Shown: positions 1-6,120 of the stretch, in pieces
Position numbering within the stretch: the stretch's first letter is position 1
Layout of the letters: every line of letters starts with the position of its first letter
Assembly: GCA_035541255.1 (NCBI GenBank)
Contig: DATKNR010000050.1
Span: forward strand, 1-34,382
Reading direction: 5' to 3'
DNA from: JOPF136 sp035541255
GTDB taxonomy: Bacteria > Acidobacteriota > Terriglobia > Acidiferrales > UBA7541
Length of the DNA: 34,382 nt
Position numbers and translations under genes: made by a program
The notes under the pieces: generated by a model
Told to the model about the DNA's origin: nothing
What the model saw: the letters and a program-made list of their open reading frames with translations, nothing else
The model's database searches: none

Positions 1-8
1 AAACAGAA

Positions 9-212
9 GTGAGAGAACAAGGAACAGTGAAGTGGTTCAACGCCAGCAAGGGATATGGATTCATCCAGCGGCAGTCGGGTGAAGACGTGTTCGTGCACTT
101 TTCCGCGATTCAGGCGGAGGGTTACAAGACGCTGAACGAAGGTCAGGCAGTGGAGTTCGAAGTGACCCGCGGGCCGAAGGGCCTCCAGGCCGCGAACGTA
201 ACGAGCCTCTAA
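9..212 (+). CDS. Cold-shock protein (CspA family)
   Basis: Small single-domain (67 aa) OB-fold protein that binds single-stranded RNA/DNA in the cytoplasm and acts as an RNA chaperone. The two nucleic-acid-binding motifs are intact: RNP1 as KGYGFIQ (about residues 14-20) and RNP2 as VFVHF (about residues 27-31), after the typical GTVKWFN opening. The length is normal for the family. The chosen start is a GTG eight bases into the window; the upstream sequence is missing, so neither the ribosome binding site nor a slightly earlier start can be checked. A GC-rich hairpin follows the stop. The family is certain; which paralogue it is cannot be told. Confidence 0.93.
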   Translation: MREQGTVKWFNASKGYGFIQRQSGEDVFVHFSAIQAEGYKTLNEGQAVEFEVTRGPKGLQAANVTSL

Positions 213-224
213 TACAACCGCGCA

Positions 225-252
225 GCGGGCGCTCATCTCGGTGGGCGCCCGC
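225..252 (+). terminator. GC-rich hairpin after the cold-shock gene
   Basis: A perfect 8-bp inverted repeat (GCGGGCGC / GCGCCCGC, arms 225-232 and 245-252) with a 12-nt loop begins 12 nt after the cold-shock stop codon. It is placed like a transcript end, but no U-run follows, so it may be a weak or Rho-assisted terminator or a 3' stabilising hairpin. Confidence 0.4.
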
Positions 253-367
253 GCCGCATACTCATAACGTCGCACAAGGGGCTCGCTCGCGGGAGGATCA
301 GCAGCCGGGAGTTGGACGGCGGAATCTGCAGCAATCATAAGGGTGATGGGTGGGAACAGGAGGCAAG

Positions 368-595
368 GTGAAAGCTCTCGAAGAAGGTCTGTACATCCGG
401 CATTTCCAGTACGGCTGCGGAGTCGTGACCCAATCGGACGTGGAGCGTACGACCATCGATTTTGACGCCCATGGTCTCAAGAAATTCGTGACCAGCCTCA
501 TGGTGGTGGAACCAGCAGAAGGAACTCCGCCGAAGCGTTCCGGCGCAAAGCGTACCCGGAAGTCCACGCGCGCCACGGCCGCCAGCGGCAGGTAA
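368..595 (+). CDS. Small conserved hypothetical protein (Tudor/DUF3553-like)
   Basis: A 75-residue protein of unknown function. The N-terminal part reads MKALEEGLYIRHFQYGCG and continues with a pattern (aromatic-Gly-x-Gly-x-Val, then a hydrophobic strand TIDFD, then GLKKF) that resembles the small SH3/Tudor-like beta-barrels appended to UvrD-type proteins (DUF3553-like). That resemblance is inferred from pattern only. The C-terminal 25 residues are Lys/Arg/Ser/Thr-rich and probably disordered, which would suit nucleic-acid contact. The GTG at 368 is preferred over an in-frame GTG at 350 because AGGAGG lies at 358-363, four bases before it. It stands alone between the cold-shock gene and a long gene-free stretch. 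Confidence 0.7.
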   Translation: MKALEEGLYIRHFQYGCGVVTQSDVERTTIDFDAHGLKKFVTSLMVVEPAEGTPPKRSGAKRTRKSTRATAASGR

Positions 596-1086
596 GCACC
601 TCAGTATCTAATCCGGTCCAGCTGCCAATTCGCAAGGCAGGTTCCGTAGTCGCCACGACGGAGAAGCACGTCCAAACCGAGTGTGCGCGCACTGTGAGCC
701 CTGTCAGTTTTTCCGCCACAGACTGCACCCTCAAGCCAACACGCCGGGCTGCCATACTGCTCGTGTTTGGCCATCATCGCTCGCGCCGATAGACGCTCAT
801 CAAAGGGCAACCTATTGGCCGGGAGGCGATTTCGCGTTGGGAGCTGAGGGCGCTTTACTCCCACATTTGCCGCTACTTAGGAAGTTCTCTTCTCTAATTC
901 GGTAGTCCATTCCCACGAAGACCTATCCGGCAAGACGGGGTGTTCCCGGCGTGTGTGTTGGAATGTGATGCCAGTCACATGCGGATGTGCGTGACGCCAC
1001 TGTGGTTCTCAATGCGGGAATCCAGACTAGCGCTTTACTTGGGCCATGCGCTGGGCTGCTGAAGGATTCACGGAATTGAGGGAAGG
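596..1086. other. Gene-free interval upstream of the cytochrome cluster
   Basis: This 491-nt interval contains only short, mutually overlapping reading frames with no family signal and no convincing ribosome binding site. No tRNA-like or repeat structure is visible. The only feature that stands out is the palindrome at 963-980. The last bases supply GAGGGAAGG as the ribosome binding site for the gene at 1087, so the promoter for the cytochrome cluster should lie in the final 120 bases. Confidence 0.6.
963..980 (+). promoter_or_regulatory. CRP/FNR-type operator upstream of the cytochrome cluster
   Basis: ATGTGA (963-968), six bases, then TCACAT (975-980) form a perfect 6-bp inverted repeat matching the TGTGA-N6-TCACA consensus of CRP, with similarity to FNR/Dnr boxes. 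It is centred about 115 nt before the ATG of the 16-haem cytochrome and is the only such box noticed in the interval. A CRP/FNR-family regulator linking cytochrome expression to carbon or oxygen status is the natural inference. No strong -10 hexamer is obvious at the class I or class II spacings, so the exact promoter is not assigned. Confidence 0.6.
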
Positions 1087-2550
1087 ATGCCGCTACCCGC
1101 AACCTGGAAGAAGACGCACCGACTGGTTGCCGGTGTCCGCAGTGCGGGAGCGGTAGCGGTGGTGGCGATGATGTCGGGCCTATCTGCAATGGCGAACGTG
1201 CACCCGGTTCCTCTCGACAAGAACACGGACACGGCGAAGTGTCTGGAGTGCCATGCGGATAAAGGCAAAGGAAAAGTGGTGCACGGGGCAGTGACGGCGG
1301 GATGCATGAGCTGTCACGAAATCCGAGTGAACAAAGAGGTGACCCGGGTGAAGCTGCTAACGACCACCCCCGCGGCACTGTGTTTCACTTGCCATGCGGA
1401 CAAGAATCCGGCGGAACTGAAAGGAGTAGTCCACAAGCCGGCGGTCCGCGACTGCCTCAAGTGCCACGACCCGCATAGCAGCGAAAACGCGAACCTGCTG
1501 TTGAAGCCGGAGTCGGGCGGACCCAAAGAAAACCTGTGCCTGGATTGCCATGACAAGGGAGTCCACACGCCGGAGAACGGGAGCCGGCACGCGGCGCTGG
1601 ACGCGGGCTGCGACGCCTGCCACATCGTCCACAAGACGGGAGAGTCGCAGGCTCTGGAGTTCACCCGGCATTTGAAAAAGGATCCGCCGGCACTCTGCCT
1701 GGACTGCCACGACCCGAAGGACGCGGAGCTGGCGAAGGCGCATCAGGGCCAGCCATTCCAGACGGCAAATTGCGTGACCTGCCATGACCCGCACGAATCC
1801 GCACAGCCGAAATTGATGCAGACGTTCACGCACCCGCCGTTTGCCGGGGGCCAGTGCGACGTATGCCACGCGCCGGCAAAAGACGGGAAAGTGGTGCTGA
1901 CGCAGGCGAACGTCAAAGAGATTTGCATCACCTGCCACGACGAGAAGGCGAAAGCGATTGAGTCCGCAAAAGTGCAGCACCCGGGAGCGATGGGGGATTG
2001 CACGGATTGCCACAACCCGCATGCCAGCGCGCAACCGGGCCTGCCGAAAACGAACAGCGTCGAAATCTGCCTGGTCTGTCACACGGACCAGGCCGAGATG
2101 CTGAAGACGAAAAAGGTGCTCCACAAGCCGGCGTTTCAAACGGGATGCGCCACCTGTCACACGCCGCACGGGGGAGAAAACGAGCATCTGCTGCGCGCCA
2201 AAGCGGTGAACGGGCTTTGCCTGGAATGCCACGGGCCTGACGCTCCGCGACAAACGAAGCCCGGGAGCGAAGGATGGATCACGATTTTCGACGGCAAGGT
2301 GACCTTGCGCGCCGATTATTTCCGGACCACGCCGACCCTCCCGCTGCGATACGGAACCGGGCACCCGACCGACGGTCATCCGGTGAGCGACACGATCGAT
2401 CCGAAAACCCAGAAACCCGTGGCGATCAACTGTCTGACCTGCCATCAGCCACATGCCTCGATGCACGCGGGGCTGCTGGTGAAAGACCAGGAAGCCAACA
2501 TGGCATTTTGCCGGACGTGCCACGCGGAAGGGACGCTGCGGTTGAAGTGA
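1087..2550 (+). CDS. Exported 16-haem c-type cytochrome (doubled CXXCH repeats)
   Basis: This 487-residue protein carries 16 CXXCH haem-binding motifs, starting at about residues 52, 73, 99, 123, 151, 175, 204, 229, 257, 280, 305, 328, 354, 378, 449 and 475. They fall into eight pairs about 21-28 residues apart, as in the doubled-CXXCH family, often written CHDPH or CHNPH so that a nearby His can serve as distal ligand. An N-terminal basic stretch and hydrophobic segment (about 13-36, ending LSAMA) look like a Sec signal, so maturation is expected in the periplasm. The C-terminal half has a haem-free insert (about 383-448). The ribosome binding site GAGGGAAGG precedes the ATG. It is the first gene of the cytochrome cluster, 13 nt before the NHL gene. 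Its role as periplasmic or surface electron carrier is inferred. Confidence 0.93.
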   Translation: MPLPATWKKTHRLVAGVRSAGAVAVVAMMSGLSAMANVHPVPLDKNTDTAKCLECHADKGKGKVVHGAVTAGCMSCHEIRVNKEVTRVKLLTTTPAALCFTCHADKNPAELKGVVHKPAVRDCLKCHDPHSSENANLLLKPESGGPKENLCLDCHDKGVHTPENGSRHAALDAGCDACHIVHKTGESQALEFTRHLKKDPPALCLDCHDPKDAELAKAHQGQPFQTANCVTCHDPHESAQPKLMQTFTHPPFAGGQCDVCHAPAKDGKVVLTQANVKEICITCHDEKAKAIESAKVQHPGAMGDCTDCHNPHASAQPGLPKTNSVEICLVCHTDQAEMLKTKKVLHKPAFQTGCATCHTPHGGENEHLLRAKAVNGLCLECHGPDAPRQTKPGSEGWITIFDGKVTLRADYFRTTPTLPLRYGTGHPTDGHPVSDTIDPKTQKPVAINCLTCHQPHASMHAGLLVKDQEANMAFCRTCHAEGTLRLK

Positions 2551-2563
2551 GGGGGAGAAAGAG

Positions 2564-3829
2564 ATGAGCCAACAGCACACGAATTCGACGCGCTTGCGAG
2601 GGTTGCTTCCCCTCCTGGCTGTGCTGCTGGCCCTCGCGCTGAGCGGGCCACCGGCGCAGGCGCAGAAAAATTCGAACAAGAAAACGAAACCAGCCAGCGG
2701 CGTTCAGGGGCCACCCACCACCTCATTCGATATTCGGAAGATTGTGTGGCCCACGCCGCCTGAAGTCGCGCGGGTGAAGTTCGAAGACATTCTTACCGGG
2801 CAACCGATCGACTGGGCCGGACTGGAGAGCAAGAAGAAGCAAAAAATGTCGTGGATGGACCGGCTGGCCGGTGTGCAGCCGGACGACCAGGTGAAGGACG
2901 CCGAGAAGAAGATCGGGTTCCAACTGATCCGCGTGTACGGGGTGACCGCAGACTCGAAGGGAAATATCTACGCGGCGGACCAGGCGGTCGGGGCGATTTT
3001 CATCTTTCCCTACGACAAGAACCAGCCCCTCCAGCTGATCAAGAACGGCCAGGACGCGCACTTCGGGCTGATCAACGGCCTGGCAATAGACGACAACGAC
3101 CGCCTGTTCGTATCCGACCTAAAGCTGCATCGCGTGCTGGTGTTCAACGCCAAACACGAACTAGAGACTTCGTTTGGCGGGGACACGCTGGTGTCGCCCG
3201 CCGGGGTCGCGCTGGATACGGCGAACCGGTTCGCGTACGTGGTGGACACGCAGCTGGACCAGGTGCTGGTGTTCGACGCGGACAGTTACAAGCTGCTGCG
3301 GAGAATCGGCACGAGCGGGAAGAAGCACACTCTGACCGACGCTGGGGATTTCTCACTGCCCACGAACGTGGCCGTGGATCAGCAAGGAAACGTGTACGTG
3401 ACGGACACGCTGAACAACCGGGTGGAAAGCTTCGACGCGGACGGAAATTTCATCGGCCAGTTTGGGAAGGCCGGCGACGGCCCGGGGTACTTTGCGCGGC
3501 CCAAGGGGATCGCGATCGATTGCGACGGACACATCTGGGTTGCGGACGAAGTGCAGAACCGCGTGCAGGTGTTCGATCCGAGCGGGCGGTTGCTGATCTA
3601 CTTCGGAGGATTGGGCTGGTATCCGGGCCAGTTCCAGGCGTTGTACGGAATCGCCTACGACAGCAAGCACAACCGGGTGATTACAAGCGAGCAGTTTCCG
3701 GGCCGCGTACAGGTGTTCCAGTACGTGACGGACGCGGAAGCAGCAGCAGAAAAAGCCCGCCGTGGGGCGGGAAGTGAGACGCCGGCGCCGAAGCCTGCAG
3801 GTTCGACGTCGCAGAAAGGCGGTGAATGA
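2564..3829 (+). CDS. Exported NHL-repeat beta-propeller protein (first copy)
   Basis: A 421-residue secreted protein. A Sec signal (about residues 10-34, ending PAQAQ) is followed by a Lys-rich linker and then NHL repeats from about residue 120 to 395. The blades show the recurring patterns GNIYAADQ, DRLFVSD, GNVYVTDTLNNRVESF and GHIWVADEVQNRVQVF, which predict a six-bladed propeller. The tail is Ala/Pro-rich. No haem motif or catalytic residue stands out, so it is probably a binding scaffold for cytochromes or glycans at the cell surface. It sits between two cytochrome genes and has a paralogue at 7941-9050. AAAGAG five bases before the ATG is the ribosome binding site. The exact partner is unknown. 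Confidence 0.9.
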   Translation: MSQQHTNSTRLRGLLPLLAVLLALALSGPPAQAQKNSNKKTKPASGVQGPPTTSFDIRKIVWPTPPEVARVKFEDILTGQPIDWAGLESKKKQKMSWMDRLAGVQPDDQVKDAEKKIGFQLIRVYGVTADSKGNIYAADQAVGAIFIFPYDKNQPLQLIKNGQDAHFGLINGLAIDDNDRLFVSDLKLHRVLVFNAKHELETSFGGDTLVSPAGVALDTANRFAYVVDTQLDQVLVFDADSYKLLRRIGTSGKKHTLTDAGDFSLPTNVAVDQQGNVYVTDTLNNRVESFDADGNFIGQFGKAGDGPGYFARPKGIAIDCDGHIWVADEVQNRVQVFDPSGRLLIYFGGLGWYPGQFQALYGIAYDSKHNRVITSEQFPGRVQVFQYVTDAEAAAEKARRGAGSETPAPKPAGSTSQKGGE

Positions 3830-3992
3830 ACCGAGAAACCCAGTGCCGGGATTGCGCAGGACGGACGGAGATCCCAGGCGCAGGATCGCCTTGGGAAAGG
3901 AAGTCCGCCGGATTGCCTATTCCGGAGTCAGCAAGGCAATTGTCGTGGAAGTTGAAATCGATGAAACGAAACCCAAACGGGAGGTCGAAGTA

Positions 3993-4901
3993 ATGAAACG
4001 GATAGTAGTAGCGCTACTCCTGACGCTGGGAATGGCGGGATATGCCGCAGCCCAGATTACATCGCCGACGCAAGACGTCCTGGGAGCACACAACGTGTAC
4101 GGGCGTGGCTGCATCGCGTGCCACGCGCCGCACAGCGGTGCAGCCGGGAACGGCGGTGCCACCAGTGCCAACAGCGGCAACCTCGCGCTGTGGGGCGAAG
4201 ACCTGACCCCGCTCTACGGCCAGACATTCGTGTTTGGCAACAGCGGGCGGTCCACATACAGCATCACGATCCCGAACTATGGGACCACTCCGCCGACCAG
4301 CGCGAGCGACGGCACGTTTGTTGTAGCCGCTTGCTTGAGCTGTCATGACGGCAACATCGCGAAAGTGGGCATGATGAAGGGCACCTCCGTGGAAACGGTG
4401 ACGATCAACGGAGCGACCTTCAATCCGCCGACGCTGCTTGGCAACGACGGCTCGACGCCGGGCAACTACCTGAACGATCACCCAGTGGGCCCGCAGGCAG
4501 TGGTGAGCTGCGGCGGACAGTACAACTGGGACTGCGTGGTGAACTCGAACGGCTCGATCAGCTTCACCGGGCCGGGGAGTTCGCAGTTCCTCGTGGACTA
4601 CTTTGATGTGACCAAGACGGGGCCGATCAGCGCCATCGTGAAAGTCCCGGGGACCCTCGTCACGGGCTCCAACCCGCCGACGTACACCTCCAATTCGTGG
4701 GTGACCTGCACGACCTGCCACGATCAGCACGACATGACCTATTTCAATACGGGCTCGGCGATCAAGCCGACCCATTTCTTCGTTCGTGGCTGGTACGATC
4801 CGGGAAACACCACGACCAGCAACAGCGCGGCGCAGTTCTGCCGCACCTGCCACGGCGGCGAAGCCAACGAAATGCACGGTCAGACCGTGCCAACCACCTG
4901 A
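3993..4901 (+). CDS. Tetrahaem cytochrome resembling OmcE-type extracellular nanowire subunits
   Basis: A 302-residue secreted cytochrome with a clean Sec signal (MKRIVVALLLTLG, cleavage near AAAQ at 18-21) and four CXXCH motifs at about residues 40, 114, 239 and 283. The spacing and surroundings (CHAPHSG, then CLSCHDG, then NDHPVGP, then CTTCHDQH, then FFVRG before the fourth haem) are the layout I recall for OmcE-type tetrahaem filament subunits. Candidate distal ligands include His33, His46, His163, His245 and His261. Cys173 and Cys181 are outside haem motifs and may form a disulphide. The ATG at 3993 is chosen because GGGAGG lies eight bases upstream and it gives the signal peptide directly; the frame stays open upstream to 3762 without meaning. 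A strong hairpin follows the stop. The cytochrome call is certain; the filament role is inferred. Confidence 0.9.
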   Translation: MKRIVVALLLTLGMAGYAAAQITSPTQDVLGAHNVYGRGCIACHAPHSGAAGNGGATSANSGNLALWGEDLTPLYGQTFVFGNSGRSTYSITIPNYGTTPPTSASDGTFVVAACLSCHDGNIAKVGMMKGTSVETVTINGATFNPPTLLGNDGSTPGNYLNDHPVGPQAVVSCGGQYNWDCVVNSNGSISFTGPGSSQFLVDYFDVTKTGPISAIVKVPGTLVTGSNPPTYTSNSWVTCTTCHDQHDMTYFNTGSAIKPTHFFVRGWYDPGNTTTSNSAAQFCRTCHGGEANEMHGQTVPTT

Positions 4902-4912
4902 GTCTCAGCTTC

Positions 4913-4938
4913 CGGGGGGAGGCACGCGCCTCCCCCCG
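4913..4938 (+). terminator. Strong intercistronic hairpin (attenuator or partial terminator)
   Basis: An uninterrupted 11-bp stem (arms CGGGGGGAGGC at 4913-4923 and GCCTCCCCCCG at 4928-4938) with a 4-nt loop begins 12 nt after the tetrahaem gene. Only a short CAATTT follows, so read-through to the isomerase gene is expected. It would suit either partial termination or protection of the upstream mRNA from 3' decay, raising the level of the tetrahaem subunit relative to its assembly partners. Confidence 0.65.
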
Positions 4939-5024
4939 CAATTTCATCCCGAGGGCGGGAGATGGGAATGCGACAGAGCAGGAAAGAGAATGAAGCGCCG
5001 GTGGAACCGGAATCGAGAGGGGAT

Positions 5025-6113
5025 ATGAAAAGCAATCTTGGAACCATAGCTCGAGTCTTGGGGGTGGTCCTGCTGCTGGCGGCCGGATTGGTTCTGGCAG
5101 CGGCGCTGCCGGCACAGGGACAGACCAGGGAACCGCACGGAGCGGCCGTGGCGTCCGTATCGGCACAGGGGAACGTGGTGGCCGCGCTGGCCAGGCCGGT
5201 GGCACGCGTGAACGGGACGGTCCTGACGGAGCGAGACCTGCTGCGCGAAATGTACACGATATTCCCATATGCCCGGCAGCACGGCGGAGGCTTCCCGAAG
5301 GCGATGGAGGCAGACATCCGCCAAGGCGCGTTGAAAATGATCGAGTTCGAAGAGCTGCTGTACCAGGAGGCGCAGCGGCGGAAGATGACGATAGCGCCGG
5401 CACGGCTGGCGAAATCGGAGGCGGAATTCCGGGCTCAATTTCCCACAGAAGACAAATTCCAGGAATACCTGAAGACGGAGGCCAACGGTTCGGTTGCAGT
5501 GATGAGGATAAAAATCACGCGGGCTCTGTTGATCGAAGACATGCTGAAGGAAGAAATTACGGACAAGTCCGTAGTGACGCGGGCGGAGGCCAAGGCGTTC
5601 TACGACAAACACCTGGATCACTTCCGGGTGCCGGAGTCTTATTCGCTGCAATCCATCACAATCATGCCGCCGGTGCGGCCGACTCCGAAGCAGCCCGTGC
5701 CGCCGCAGCCGACGATGGTGCAGTGGATCCAGATGAAGGCGCGAGCCGAAGAAGCCCTGAAGCAGGCGAAAGCGACGAAGTCGTACGAGGAGTTCGGGGT
5801 CCTGGCGGAACGGGTGTCGGAAGATGACTTCCGAGTGATGATGGGGGATCACCGCAGCGTGGAGGTCAAGAACCTGCCTCCCGCGATTGCGCAGTCGGTC
5901 GCGAAACTTCAAACCGGGCAAATCAGCGACATCATCCAGGTGGAAGGCGCGCTCACCATCGTGCGCCTGAATGCGCATACGCCGGCCCGAACACAGAGCT
6001 TCGAGGAGGTATACAACGGGCTTCGCGTCGAGCTGCGGCAGAGGAAGCAGGAAACGCTGCGGCGCGAGCTGGACGCGAAACTGCGGCAACACGCCAAGGT
6101 CGAGGATTTGTAG
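5025..6113 (+). CDS. SurA/parvulin-like periplasmic peptidyl-prolyl isomerase
   Basis: A 362-residue exported folding factor. A hydrophobic signal (about residues 8-33, ending PAQGQ) is followed by a SurA-type helical chaperone region (about 57-200: VARVNGTVLTERDLL opening, then Glu/Lys-rich helices) and a parvulin-like domain (about 205-318: YSLQSITI strand, SYEEFGVLAERVSED helix, LQTGQISDIIQVEGALTIVRL ending). The parvulin part is divergent, with a Pro-rich insert after the first strand, so chaperone action may matter more than isomerase activity. The ATG at 5025 (GAGAGGGG just upstream) gives a normal signal peptide; an in-frame ATG at 4962 would add 21 polar residues and remains possible. 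Seven bases separate its stop from the outer-membrane barrel gene, so a role in folding that barrel or the secreted cytochromes is inferred. Confidence 0.82.
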   Translation: MKSNLGTIARVLGVVLLLAAGLVLAAALPAQGQTREPHGAAVASVSAQGNVVAALARPVARVNGTVLTERDLLREMYTIFPYARQHGGGFPKAMEADIRQGALKMIEFEELLYQEAQRRKMTIAPARLAKSEAEFRAQFPTEDKFQEYLKTEANGSVAVMRIKITRALLIEDMLKEEITDKSVVTRAEAKAFYDKHLDHFRVPESYSLQSITIMPPVRPTPKQPVPPQPTMVQWIQMKARAEEALKQAKATKSYEEFGVLAERVSEDDFRVMMGDHRSVEVKNLPPAIAQSVAKLQTGQISDIIQVEGALTIVRLNAHTPARTQSFEEVYNGLRVELRQRKQETLRRELDAKLRQHAKVEDL

Positions 6114-6120
6114 GCATGAC

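Noticed and set aside
923..1378. Minus-strand frame across the start of the cytochrome cluster
   Set aside because: Pro/Ser-rich low-complexity translation that overlaps the cytochrome start and its upstream palindrome; no coding evidence.
1357..2679. Long minus-strand frame (440 codons) opposite the 16-haem cytochrome
   Set aside because: It is the antisense shadow of a GC-rich gene; the plus strand has a signal peptide and 16 ordered CXXCH motifs, while this frame has no family signal.
3912..3940. ATTGCC...GGCAAT inverted repeat in the gap before the 4-haem gene
   Set aside because: Six-bp arms with a 17-nt loop and no adjoining promoter elements; expected by chance in a gap of this size.
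3762..3992. Upstream extension of the 4-haem cytochrome frame
   Set aside because: The frame is open but overlaps the NHL gene and is Arg-rich; the ATG at 3993 has a ribosome binding site and begins the signal peptide.
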